Positions 24,907-34,610 of a stretch of DNA of 64,000 nucleotides are shown here, one piece after another. The stretch comes from Phytopseudomonas seleniipraecipitans (lineage in GTDB: Bacteria; Pseudomonadota; Gammaproteobacteria; Pseudomonadales; Pseudomonadaceae): positions 228,995 through 292,994 of the forward strand of contig NZ_FNBM01000003.1 in assembly GCF_900102335.1 (NCBI RefSeq), read 5' to 3'. A program made the translations under genes and the position numbers. Position 1 is the stretch's first letter. Each line of letters begins with the position of its first letter. The notes beneath the pieces were generated by a model that was not told the DNA's origin, did not search any database, and saw nothing but the letters and a program-made list of their open reading frames with translations.

Positions 24907-26012
24907 CCCCTGTGTACCTTCAGCGCGGCACGCTGCACAGCGCCTTGGGCGCTGATTTACGCGCCGCTGGCGACGCACTGCAGCGTGGCGTACCGCCGAC
25001 TGCCAGCACCTTTGTACTGAACGAACTGCAAGAGCCGCGCCCCTATCTCGGCCAGGTCGCGACCGGGGAAAGCCTGGACCAGCAGTTCGACCGGCTGATT
25101 GGCGAAACCTTCGGCGAGCCTGCCGGCGCACTGGATGATTGCCTGCTGATCGTCGCCAGTACCAGCCTGGATATCAACGAGCTGGAAGATCGCGCACGCC
25201 GCGAGGGCGGCTTCAGCCCGGATCACTCGACCTCGCTCGACCTGATCGCCGAGCAATTGCGCCAACGCTGGGGCTTCGCCGACGCCTTCACCCTCAATAC
25301 AGCATGCACCAGCGCCGCCAACGCCCTGCTGTACGGTGCCCGCCTGATTGCGGCGAACCGCTACGCGCGCGCGCTGGTGCTCGCCTTCGAAACGCCAAGC
25401 GCCATCGCACAGCAAGGGTTCGGAGCGCTGGGCCTGATATCGCCCAGCGGCCACTATCGGCCGTTTCATCCCCAGCGTGATGGCCTGGTGCTCGGCGAGG
25501 CTTTTGCCGCCGCGCTGCTGACGGTAGAACCGGGCGCTGAGCCGCTGGCGAAGTTGCTCGGCGGCTTCAGCGCGTGCGATACCAGCAACCTGACCACCAC
25601 CCGCGAAGACGGCAGTCATATCGATTGGGTAATGCGCCAGGCGCTGCGCAGTGCCGGCATCGAGGCCGAGCAGATCGGCCTGGTCAAGCTGCACGGCACT
25701 GCCACCGGTGCCAACGACCGCGCCGAGAGCAACGGCGTGCGCCTGCTGTTCGGCGACGCGCTGCCGCCGCTGTGCGTGCTGAAACCCTGGCTCGGCCACA
25801 CCCTGGGCGCCTGCGGCCTCAGCGAGACGTTGCTACTGGTGCAGAACCTGGCGCATTTGCCGGCCTGCGATTACGCCAGCGAAGCCTTGCTGCCGCTGCC
25901 GTCCGCGCCGCTCGCCATTACTGACGATAGCCTGCTGCTGGCCAACTTCTTCGGCTTTGGCGGCAACAACGCCAGCCTGGTGCTGCAACGCTGCACAGGA
26001 GCTTCATCATGA
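24903..26012 (+). CDS. Beta-ketoacyl-ACP synthase of the second type II module
   Basis: A 369-residue condensing enzyme starting at GTG 24903. Catalytic Cys135 (LNTACTSAAN), His in LHGTATGANDRAES and His in LGHTLGACGLSE are all present, and the C-terminal NFFGFGGNNAS loop is intact. It is shorter than the APE ketosynthases (402 and 408). It overlaps the CLF-like gene by 4 bp, so it probably forms a second KS-CLF heterodimer. Confidence 0.87.
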   Translation: MTPVYLQRGTLHSALGADLRAAGDALQRGVPPTASTFVLNELQEPRPYLGQVATGESLDQQFDRLIGETFGEPAGALDDCLLIVASTSLDINELEDRARREGGFSPDHSTSLDLIAEQLRQRWGFADAFTLNTACTSAANALLYGARLIAANRYARALVLAFETPSAIAQQGFGALGLISPSGHYRPFHPQRDGLVLGEAFAAALLTVEPGAEPLAKLLGGFSACDTSNLTTTREDGSHIDWVMRQALRSAGIEAEQIGLVKLHGTATGANDRAESNGVRLLFGDALPPLCVLKPWLGHTLGACGLSETLLLVQNLAHLPACDYASEALLPLPSAPLAITDDSLLLANFFGFGGNNASLVLQRCTGASS

Positions 26013-26560
26013 GCACGGCGATGGCTGCCTGCAGCGTACGCGGCGACGCCGGGTGCTCGGACAAGGACCTGAAAGCCGCGCTTACCTCATGGTTGGCAAG
26101 CCCACCACGCCGCATCGACCGGATGATCCTCCAGGCACTGCTGTGCACCGCGCCGCTCAAGGTGAAAGTGCTCAGCAATTGCGGCCTGTACCTGGCTTCG
26201 CGGCACCCGGCGCGGGCCACCATGGGCTCATTGCTCGATGCGGTGTGCGTTCATCAGCTGCAGCCCAAGCCGTTCGAGTTCGTCAACAGCGTCAGCAACG
26301 CGGCGGGTTTTCACGTTGCCGCACAGTTGGGGCTTGAGGGACCGAACCTGTTTATCGGCGCCGGCCCGCGGGCCTGGCAACACCTGCAAGCACTGGCTGC
26401 GCTGGACCTGGCCGACGGCCTGATCGCCCAGGCGCTGCTGGTTGTGATCGACGAGAACGGCGAGTTCGAGGCCAAGGCGGTGCTGATCGAGAAGCCAAGC
26501 CAGGCAGCAGATTTTGCCGAGCTGACGGTGGGAATAGACGTACTGCAATTGCAGCTATAA
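26009..26560 (+). CDS. Chain length factor-like partner of the second ketosynthase
   Basis: A 183-residue KS-like protein without a catalytic Cys. Its FEFVNSVSNAAGFHVAAQL segment (about residues 89-107) and the following DLADGLIAQALLVVID correspond, by eye, to parts of the ApeC-like protein at 2454. It is 54 residues shorter. It ends a plus-strand run of five genes and is followed by a repeat copy. It could also be a remnant of a ketosynthase, but its reading frame is intact. Confidence 0.7.
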   Translation: MSTAMAACSVRGDAGCSDKDLKAALTSWLASPPRRIDRMILQALLCTAPLKVKVLSNCGLYLASRHPARATMGSLLDAVCVHQLQPKPFEFVNSVSNAAGFHVAAQLGLEGPNLFIGAGPRAWQHLQALAALDLADGLIAQALLVVIDENGEFEAKAVLIEKPSQAADFAELTVGIDVLQLQL

Positions 26561-26599
26561 ACCAGCGGCGGCATTGTGGCGAAAGCAGCCGCTAGCTAT

Positions 26600-26675
26600 G
26601 TAGGGTGGATGACGCTCTTTTCATCCACCATTGCGATCGCAGAACGGTGGACGGATGAAGCGTCGTCCACCCTAC
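26600..26675 (-). repeat. Dispersed palindromic repeat, copy 2 (inverted)
   Basis: A 76-bp copy, whose reverse complement matches copy 1 from end to end apart from a ~15-bp internal gap. Ends are GTAGGGTGGATGACGCT and AGCGTCGTCCACCCTAC, inverted repeats of each other. It lies between two convergent genes, so it may also act as a bidirectional terminator-like hairpin. Confidence 0.82.
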
Positions 26676-26708
26676 AACAGGCCGCCTCTGCCTTCCTGCA
26701 GCGCTAAC

Positions 26709-27710
26709 TTAGCCCTTGCGCTTGGCCCAGGCGCCCAGCTCTTTCATCAGCACGCGCTCCTGGCCAGCGATGTCGCGCAGCATGTCGGCAATCGGAGTGA
26801 AATTCGGCGACTCGCCCTTGCTGCGGCTGGCGCGCACGCAAGCCGAGGCGAACTGCCGCCAGTCATCGCCCACCGCGGTCATGCGCACCGAGGCTTCCTG
26901 CAGCGTGGCGTCGCCAAGTTTTTCGCCGGCCTCCTGCAGAAAGCTCGCATACATGAAGCGGAACCCTGCACCACCGGTGCCGATTTCTTCCTGCATGCGC
27001 ACGATGTGAGTGAGGTACAGGCGGTTGTACTTGATATTGGCGGGGTCGAGAGCTTCGACACGACTGGCCAGGTGGCCGATGCCACGAATGCCGATCCACG
27101 GCAGCGGCATGCCATCGAGAATGCGCGCGGTGGACAGCACGCTGGTGCGAATCAGGCGCTGCCAATCCTGCTCGGGCGATACGTCGTCCAGGTAGTACAT
27201 CAGCCCCTTGGCTGCCAGGGCACCTTTGGCGAAGCGCGCCTTCTGCAGGTCCTCGGCGGCACAGCGCACCGGCGCCTCGAACACCGGATCGCTGAGCAGG
27301 TACTCGTTGCCTTCTCGCCCGTAAGCCAGCAGGTTGTGGGCGTTGAAGTGAAAGCGCATCTCCGGCGGAAAGTACGGCAGCCAGAACACCGAACTCTGCA
27401 GCCCGGCCAGGCGGCCGCTGTCGAGCGCCGCGTCGAGCGCAATGCGCCCCTGTTCGGGGTTGGCGAAGGTGCGGCTGGTCAGGCGCACGCCCAGGCGCTT
27501 GCTGAGGGTCTTTATCAGGTGCCGAGGCGGCATGCGATAGGCAATCAGCGGCATGCCACCAAGCTTGACGATCGGCAGGTAGGCGAACGCCAGGCCAGAG
27601 GCCAGGCCGAACGCCATCGGCTCGCTCATTGGCAGACCGGCATGGGTCAGCAGACTGGCCATCACACCGCTTTCGCAATGGGCGCTCTGGCGGTGCTCGA
27701 ATGCGTTCAT
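26709..27710 (-). CDS. BtrH-like acyltransferase (BtrH N-terminal domain, DUF4872-like)
   Basis: A 333-residue protein resembling BtrH, which in butirosin biosynthesis transfers an acyl group from an ACP to an aminoglycoside amine. The N-terminal half has a papain/C39-like arrangement: Cys12 in SAHCESG, His125 in HFNAHNLLAYG and Asp141 in LLSDP. The C-terminal half is helical. AAGGAG precedes the ATG at 27710. It is the last gene of a minus-strand operon with the DarB-like and DarA-like genes. The acyl donor is probably an ACP of this region; the acceptor is unknown. Confidence 0.75.
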   Translation of the reverse strand: MNAFEHRQSAHCESGVMASLLTHAGLPMSEPMAFGLASGLAFAYLPIVKLGGMPLIAYRMPPRHLIKTLSKRLGVRLTSRTFANPEQGRIALDAALDSGRLAGLQSSVFWLPYFPPEMRFHFNAHNLLAYGREGNEYLLSDPVFEAPVRCAAEDLQKARFAKGALAAKGLMYYLDDVSPEQDWQRLIRTSVLSTARILDGMPLPWIGIRGIGHLASRVEALDPANIKYNRLYLTHIVRMQEEIGTGGAGFRFMYASFLQEAGEKLGDATLQEASVRMTAVGDDWRQFASACVRASRSKGESPNFTPIADMLRDIAGQERVLMKELGAWAKRKG

Positions 27711-28114
27711 GGCAGCTCCTTCTGGTAGCGACGCAATTCTTCGACAGGCAGGCCGAACGCCTCGGCATAGCGCGCCAGCAACGCGGAGTTCAGGCGCCGA
27801 TAGATATCCGGTCGGAAATGCCGCCGCACGCGCCACTGCCAGAGCCCGGCGATCTGCGCCAGCGCCGGCTCGTCCATGCGGTAGCGGTACATCAGGCACT
27901 TCAACGGCGACAGCTCGCCGCGCCGCCAGGCAGCCTCGGCTTCGGCCTCCTGGGTTTCCAGTTCGGCTACCGCCAGTTGCGTGGCATAGGCTTCCGGCTC
28001 CCAGCCATCGCTCTGGGTGCCCTGATAATGGCCGCTCGCGTCTACGGCGTAGACCAGCTTGCTGTGGCCACCGTAGGTAGAGCTGTGATCCTGGGGAACC
28101 TCGTCAAGCTTCAT
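27707..28114 (-). CDS. Small protein of unknown function, HTH-like C-terminus
   Basis: A 135-residue protein; I do not recognise its family. The N-terminal half is acidic, and the C-terminal 60 residues (RMDEPALAQIAGLWQWRVRRH onward, ending GLPVEELRR) look like a helix-turn-helix of the phage-repressor kind or a small helical docking domain. It overlaps the DarB-like gene by 11 bp and the BtrH-like gene by 4 bp, so it is co-translated with both and is probably a partner or adaptor of this pathway. Confidence 0.65.
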   Translation of the reverse strand: MKLDEVPQDHSSTYGGHSKLVYAVDASGHYQGTQSDGWEPEAYATQLAVAELETQEAEAEAAWRRGELSPLKCLMYRYRMDEPALAQIAGLWQWRVRRHFRPDIYRRLNSALLARYAEAFGLPVEELRRYQKELP

Positions 28115-29261
28115 TGCCGACCACCGTGAGGTGCATGAATGCACTGGAGAAGCGCCCGCTTTCCGGTACGTAGCAGAGCAGCGTCTGGCCACTGCGCAGT
28201 TGCGCGCCGTTGAATAATTCATCGAGGATGATGAAAATCGACGCCGCGCCTGTATTGCCCTTGCGGGTCAGGTTGGTGAACCAGCGCTCCTGCGGAATCG
28301 GCAGATCGACATTGGCCAGGCCCACGGCCAGGCGATCCCGAAAGAACTCCGAAGAGTAATGCGGCAGGAACCAATCGATGTCCGCCACGCGCAGCTCACG
28401 GCGCGCCATGATGCGCCGCAACGCCTCTTCCACGGTGTATTTGACGATGTTCTCGTTGAGCAGTTTGACGTCCTGCTTGATCGCCATCACCGACTGCCGC
28501 GCGCGTTCGTCGGCGTCGTAACGGCTCCAGCCGCGCAGGTTACCGCCTTCCATTTCGGCGCCGGCGTACATGCAGGCCGGCATCTGGTCGGCGAACGAGA
28601 AGATGTCCAGCCAGTCGACCCGCAGGCTCAGGCCACTGGCGTTGGGGCGATCCTGCAGCAGCACGGCGCCGGCGCCGTCGGAGAGCATCCAGCGCAGGAA
28701 GTCCTTCTCGAAGGCGATCTCCGGGTGCTTCTCCAGCTCGTCGACGCGACTTTCGTACTCGGCATTGAAGTTGTGCGCCTGCATCAGCGCCGAGGCGACC
28801 TCCGAGCCACAGGCCACGGCATTGCGACTTTCACCACTGGCCACACTCATCCAGGCATATTTCAGCGCGGTCATTCCGCACAGGCAGATGCCCGCTGTTG
28901 TTGCCACTTCGCAGGGCGGATTGCCCAACTCGCCATGCACCATCACCGCATGACCGGGCATCACCTGATCAGGCGACGAGGTGCCGGCAACCAAGCAATC
29001 CAGACTATCGAGCGCGAATCCTTCACCCACCAACCCACGAATCGCCTCGGCGCTCAGCTGTGCGTTGTTCATGCTCGGCTCGCCGCTGTGCGGATCGATC
29101 ACGTAGTGACGCTGCTGGATGCCGTTACGGCGCAGCACCAGCTTGCGGGCACGCGATGGCTTGCCACCGACCAGGCCGAGACGCGCTTCCATCTGCTCGT
29201 TGTCGACTGGGTCATGGGGCAGGAACGCACTGATGCGGTTGATGAATACGGGTGATGCCAC
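28104..29261 (-). CDS. Ketosynthase III-type condensing enzyme (DarB-like)
   Basis: A 385-residue thiolase-fold KS III. The nucleophile is Cys126 or Cys128 in AGICLCGM; the His is in FLPHYSSEFF and the Asn in FTNLTRKGNTGAA. It is longer than housekeeping FabH (~320) and lacks FabH-like context. Next to a DarA-like gene it fits DarB, which condenses two beta-keto acyl units into a dialkylresorcinol precursor. The GTG at 29261 has GAGGTA 5-10 bases upstream. The operon order is DarA, DarB, small protein, BtrH-like. Confidence 0.8.
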   Translation of the reverse strand: MASPVFINRISAFLPHDPVDNEQMEARLGLVGGKPSRARKLVLRRNGIQQRHYVIDPHSGEPSMNNAQLSAEAIRGLVGEGFALDSLDCLVAGTSSPDQVMPGHAVMVHGELGNPPCEVATTAGICLCGMTALKYAWMSVASGESRNAVACGSEVASALMQAHNFNAEYESRVDELEKHPEIAFEKDFLRWMLSDGAGAVLLQDRPNASGLSLRVDWLDIFSFADQMPACMYAGAEMEGGNLRGWSRYDADERARQSVMAIKQDVKLLNENIVKYTVEEALRRIMARRELRVADIDWFLPHYSSEFFRDRLAVGLANVDLPIPQERWFTNLTRKGNTGAASIFIILDELFNGAQLRSGQTLLCYVPESGRFSSAFMHLTVVGNEA

Positions 29262-29279
29262 GGGACTACCTCGGTTACA

Positions 29280-30197
29280 TCATTCGCCGGACGGGCCAGC
29301 GAAATAGGCCTTTTCACGCTGGATTCGCGCCTTGAACAGCGGGGCCAACAACTTTTTCAACAGGGCAGTGATCGGTACCACGGTCACGATCAGGCAGATC
29401 AGGAACACGATGTATACCACCAGCCCGGCGCCACGCCGCCTGCTTTGCTGCGGGCCGAGTGCGCTCAGCAAGCGGCTCCACAGGGTGAAGCTGCGATTAC
29501 CGACCTTCTCGCTGGCAATCAGCTTTTCGTCCACCTTCACCGCGCCAAGGCCCCTGAGCATCGGCCGATCAATGGCAAGATCGTCGGCCAGCAGGCGGTT
29601 CGCCATGGCGGCGCCGAAACGGCTGGCAGCGGCCATCTCCGTCTCGTCGATACCGGCACGCGGCACCCAGCTGTAGGGCTTCTGCCGGCCGGTGAACATC
29701 CACAAAGGCGTTGCCAGAAAACTCGCGGCGGTGCCGCAGGCATCGGTCAACACTACGTTGTCGACCAGCCTGGCGCCCAGGTCCTGCAGGCGCGCCTTGA
29801 CCTTTTCCTGTGCCATCAACCACATGTTGCGGCAGCCGATCAGGGTCACCACCGGTTTGCCTTGTAACAAGCGCGCGGCTTCGGGGGTTGCCAGGAAACT
29901 GGTGAACGGTAGCGAGGGCGACAGGAACCACACTTGGTAAGCCAGGATGATCAGGTCGTAATCCCGGCCCGCGTCGACCGCCAGCGGCAGCAGTGGCTGC
30001 GGCTTCATCAGCACGGTTTCAGGGAAAATGCGAAAGAAGCCGAGAAACGGCCACGGGAAGGGAAACGGCTTGGCCGGCTGCAGCGCCAAGAAATCCACCG
30101 CAATGCCTTCACTCGCTTGCAACGGCGCACAGACCGATTGCACCAGGCGGTTCAATTGGCCAGTCTGTGAGAAGTGAACGACTAGAACCCGGCGCAT
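29280..30197 (-). CDS. Dialkylresorcinol condensing enzyme-like protein (DarA-like, flavodoxin fold)
   Basis: A 305-residue protein with a flavodoxin-like N-terminus (VLVVHFSQTGQLNRL, an FMN phosphate-binding loop), YQVWFLSPSLPF in the second loop, and a C-terminal membrane helix (LVVYIVFLICLIVTVVP) with a basic tail. DarA acts as an oxidative aromatase in resorcinol biosynthesis. It is the first gene of the minus-strand operon, only 32 bp from the divergent DUF2141 gene, so its promoter must be within or close to that gene. Confidence 0.78.
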   Translation of the reverse strand: MRRVLVVHFSQTGQLNRLVQSVCAPLQASEGIAVDFLALQPAKPFPFPWPFLGFFRIFPETVLMKPQPLLPLAVDAGRDYDLIILAYQVWFLSPSLPFTSFLATPEAARLLQGKPVVTLIGCRNMWLMAQEKVKARLQDLGARLVDNVVLTDACGTAASFLATPLWMFTGRQKPYSWVPRAGIDETEMAAASRFGAAMANRLLADDLAIDRPMLRGLGAVKVDEKLIASEKVGNRSFTLWSRLLSALGPQQSRRRGAGLVVYIVFLICLIVTVVPITALLKKLLAPLFKARIQREKAYFAGPSGE

Positions 30198-30229
30198 TTG
30201 AATGCCAATCCCTGCAAAATAGGCGGATT

Positions 30230-30682
30230 ATGCCACAGAGAATTCTTCAAATCGTAACCAAACGCTGCACCGTCTGCGCAGTGGTTCTCCTGTCTGGCTG
30301 TTTGTCGGCGCAGGCGAGCGATCTTTTGGTCCGCGTGGAAGGCAACCAGAGCGAGGCCATGCTCTACGTAGCACTGGTGCCTGCCGAGCAGAAAGGCTGG
30401 GAGCCCACCCTGCAGACGCTGCAGGGCAGCGGAGAACAGCTGATCATCAAGAACGTGCCGCCTGGACGATTCGCCCTGCAACTGTTTCAGGACAGCAACG
30501 GCAACGGCCGACTTGACCTCAGCGCGCGCGGCATACCGCTGGAGCCGGTTGCCTTCTCCGGCAACCCGTCATTGTTCAAGGGCAAGCCCAAGCCGAAGGA
30601 TGCGCAGTTCGAGCACGGTGCCGAAGACACGCTGCTCACCCTGCGCCTGCACCAGCCGAAGGGCGGGCAGCAGGCACGCTGA
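30230..30682 (+). CDS. DUF2141 exported protein
   Basis: A 150-residue protein with signal peptide (hydrophobic stretch VCAVVLLSGCLSAQAS) and a DUF2141 beta-sandwich including FQDSNGNGRLD and the PxGxPxEPVAFSGN region. Function unknown. The Cys in LSGC could be a lipobox, but the ASA-type cleavage after it is equally possible. It is the first core gene after the pigment region and converges with hemE (6-bp gap). Confidence 0.82.
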   Translation: MPQRILQIVTKRCTVCAVVLLSGCLSAQASDLLVRVEGNQSEAMLYVALVPAEQKGWEPTLQTLQGSGEQLIIKNVPPGRFALQLFQDSNGNGRLDLSARGIPLEPVAFSGNPSLFKGKPKPKDAQFEHGAEDTLLTLRLHQPKGGQQAR

Positions 30683-30688
30683 CGCGCA

Positions 30689-31756
30689 TCAGCGGTGATA
30701 GTCGCCAGACAGCTCGTGCACGGCTTCCAGGAAGGCACCGGCGTGGGCCGGGTTGACCTCAGGAGTGATGCCGTGGCCCAGGTTGAACACATGACCGCTG
30801 CCGCTACCGTAGCTAGCGAGAATGCGCGCCACCTCGGCGCGAATGGCCGCGGGCTTGGCGTACAACACGGTCGGATCCATGTTGCCCTGTAGCGCCACCT
30901 GGCCACCCACGCGGCGGCGCGCTTCGCCGATGTCGCAACTCCAGTCCAGGCCCAGCGCATCGGCACCGGTCGCGGCCATCGATTCCAGCCACAGCCCGCC
31001 ATTCTTGGTGAACAGGATGACCGGAATGGTGCGTCCGTCATGCTCGCGGATCAGGCCGTCGACGATCTTCTGCATGTAGGCCAGGGAAAACGTCTGGTAA
31101 GCCGCCGACGACAGGTTGCCGCCCCAGGTATCGAAGATCTGCACCGCCTGAGCACCCGCGAGAATCTGCCCGTTGAGGTAGGCCGTCACCGACTGCGCCA
31201 GCTTGTCGAGCAGCGCGTGCATGGCCTCGGGATTGTCGTAGAGCATCGCCTTGGACTTGCGGAAGTCCTTCGACGAGCCACCCTCGACCATGTAGGTGGC
31301 CAGCGTCCACGGGCTACCGGAAAAACCGATCAGCGGCACCCGGCCGTTCAGCGCCGACTTGATGGTACGCACCGCGTCCATCACGTAGCCCAGATCCTTT
31401 TCCGGATCGGGGATCGGCAGCGCGTCGATGTCGGCTGCGCTGCTGATGACCTTCTTGAAGCGCGGACCTTCACCCGTCTCGAAGTACAGCCCCTGGCCCA
31501 TGGCGTGGGGGATGGTAAGGATGTCGGAAAACAGAATGGCCGCATCCAGTTGCGGGTAGCGATCCAGCGGCTGCAGAGTCACTTCGCAAGCGAATTCAGG
31601 GTTCATCATCAGCTTCATGAAGTCGCCCGCCTTGGCACGGCTGGCCCGGTATTCCGGCAGGTAACGACCGGCCTGCCGCATCATCCACACCGGCGTAACG
31701 TCGACGGGCTGCTTGAGCAGGGCACACAGAAAACGGTCGTTCTTCAAGGCAGTCAT
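30689..31756 (-). CDS. hemE: Uroporphyrinogen decarboxylase
   Basis: A 355-residue cytoplasmic enzyme of heme biosynthesis that decarboxylates uroporphyrinogen III to coproporphyrinogen III. The N-terminal signature [16 protein letters not shown] and [13 protein letters not shown] are conserved substrate-binding segments. The start at 31756 ([10 protein letters not shown]) is the family start; the frame is open further upstream. Expressed from a separate promoter downstream of gldA's terminator. Confidence 0.96.
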   Translation of the reverse strand: MTALKNDRFLCALLKQPVDVTPVWMMRQAGRYLPEYRASRAKAGDFMKLMMNPEFACEVTLQPLDRYPQLDAAILFSDILTIPHAMGQGLYFETGEGPRFKKVISSAADIDALPIPDPEKDLGYVMDAVRTIKSALNGRVPLIGFSGSPWTLATYMVEGGSSKDFRKSKAMLYDNPEAMHALLDKLAQSVTAYLNGQILAGAQAVQIFDTWGGNLSSAAYQTFSLAYMQKIVDGLIREHDGRTIPVILFTKNGGLWLESMAATGADALGLDWSCDIGEARRRVGGQVALQGNMDPTVLYAKPAAIRAEVARILASYGSGSGHVFNLGHGITPEVNPAHAGAFLEAVHELSGDYHR

Positions 31757-31820
31757 GGGATTTCCCGAGCAGAAGCGGTGAGCAAAAAGTGTGCACATTG
31801 TCGCAGAGCAAGCAGCAAAA

Positions 31821-31843
31821 GGCACGGCGTGGGACGCCGTGCC
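31821..31843 (-). terminator. Rho-independent terminator of gldA
   Basis: A perfect 10-bp stem (GGCACGGCGT / ACGCCGTGCC) with a 3-base loop; read on the minus strand it is followed by TTTTGC. It lies 25 bases past the gldA stop. Confidence 0.75.
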
Positions 31844-31867
31844 GCAGGCAGGAGACGGCCGGTGCAG

Positions 31868-32962
31868 CTAGGCAGCCTTGCGGCGACGCCCCTCGGCATC
31901 CGCAGTACGCATGGCGGCAACCACGCTCCGAGCGTCCACCGCGAAGGGTTCGTTGTGGATGCTCTCACCGGCGGCGCAGGCCAGCCCGGCAACACGCAGC
32001 AGGTCGGCATCGGCGACCTCGGCCAGGCCGATGTCGGCAAGCGTGACCGGTAGGCCGACGGCGAGGCAGAAACCGTACACCTCATCGATCAGTTTCGGTT
32101 CGCTGTCACGCAGCATCAGCATGCTCAGCACACCAAAGGCTACCTTCTCGCCATGCCAATAAGCGTGGGTGCCTGGCAGCACAGTGAAGCCATTGTGGAT
32201 CGCATGGGCAGCCGCCAGGCCGCCACTCTCGAAACCCAGCCCGGACAGCAATGTGTTGGCCTCGATGACATGCTCCAATGCCGGCGTCACCACCTGCTGG
32301 TGGCACGCCTGAGCGGCCAGCGGGCCATACTCCAGCAGGGTGTCATAGCAGAAGCGCGCCAACGCATGAGCGGTGCGCGGCCCTTGGCGACCAGTCATGT
32401 TCGCGGCGCCGCTGATGCGACAATCCTCGGCTTCAAACCAGGTGGCCAGGGCGTCGCCCATGCCGGACACCAGAAAACGCACCGGCGCCTGGGCGATCAC
32501 CTGACTATCAACCAGCACCAGATCGGGATTGCGCGGCAGCACCAGGTAACGCTTGAAGGCGCCCTGTGCGGTGTAGATCACCGACAGCGCGCTGCACGGC
32601 GCATCGCTGGAGGCCAGGGTCGGTACCACGGCCACGGGCAGGCTCAATTCATAGGCGAGGGCCTTGGCGGTATCCAGCGCCTTTCCGCCCCCCATACCAA
32701 GGATTACCTCGGGCGCGATCTGCTGCGCCAATACCACCAGACGGGCGATTTCCTCGTCACTGCATTCGCCGCAAAAGCGCACGCGTTCGCAGTCGAGATG
32801 ACCCGCACAGCTGGTTTCCAGCTGATCACCCAGGTGGTCGTCGGCAAACGGATCGAGCAGCGCCAGCGCCTTGCCACCGAAACGCGATAGCTCAAAGCCG
32901 AGCCGCTCGAGCGCACCGCGCCCCTGCACATAACGGGATGGAAAAATGGCCGTGGTGAGCAT
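31868..32962 (-). CDS. gldA: Glycerol dehydrogenase
   Basis: A 364-residue NAD-dependent, zinc iron-containing-ADH-family dehydrogenase that oxidises glycerol to dihydroxyacetone. GMGGGKALDTAK binds NAD; the zinc ligands are Asp in GMGDALATW, His in AAHAIHNGF and His in YWHGEKVAFG. The ATG at 32962 (MLTTAIFPSRY) is the family start, with GGAGG upstream. It stands alone between hemE and gltD, genes which are adjacent in several pseudomonads (from memory), so it may be an insertion. Confidence 0.92.
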   Translation of the reverse strand: MLTTAIFPSRYVQGRGALERLGFELSRFGGKALALLDPFADDHLGDQLETSCAGHLDCERVRFCGECSDEEIARLVVLAQQIAPEVILGMGGGKALDTAKALAYELSLPVAVVPTLASSDAPCSALSVIYTAQGAFKRYLVLPRNPDLVLVDSQVIAQAPVRFLVSGMGDALATWFEAEDCRISGAANMTGRQGPRTAHALARFCYDTLLEYGPLAAQACHQQVVTPALEHVIEANTLLSGLGFESGGLAAAHAIHNGFTVLPGTHAYWHGEKVAFGVLSMLMLRDSEPKLIDEVYGFCLAVGLPVTLADIGLAEVADADLLRVAGLACAAGESIHNEPFAVDARSVVAAMRTADAEGRRRKAA

Positions 32963-33046
32963 GGGAACCTCCAGAGAAAACCATGGAGGCACTGTGACTG
33001 CGCAATGAACGCGGCGTATTGCCTCAGGTCAGCAAAGGCGCAGAAA

Positions 33047-33077
33047 CGACGAGGCCGGCATGCAGCCGGCCTCGTCG
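33047..33077 (-). terminator. Terminator-like hairpin after gltD
   Basis: A perfect 13-bp stem with a 5-base loop (ATGCA/TGCAT), 14 bases past the gltD stop, followed on the minus strand by GTTTCTGCG, a weak T-run. Confidence 0.65.
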
Positions 33078-33090
33078 GGAAGATGAATAC

Positions 33091-34521
<1,431 letters not shown>

Positions 34522-34610
34522 TTAGCAGCAGCTGCCCGCCATAAGCGCGGAGCTGCAAGACAATCACGTTGAGCGACAAGCCCTCAGTTGGGCTTGCCGC
34601 TTGAAGCTGC

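Noticed and set aside
28104..29261. Housekeeping FabH
   Set aside because: It is about 65 residues longer than FabH and lies in an operon with DarA-like and BtrH-like genes.
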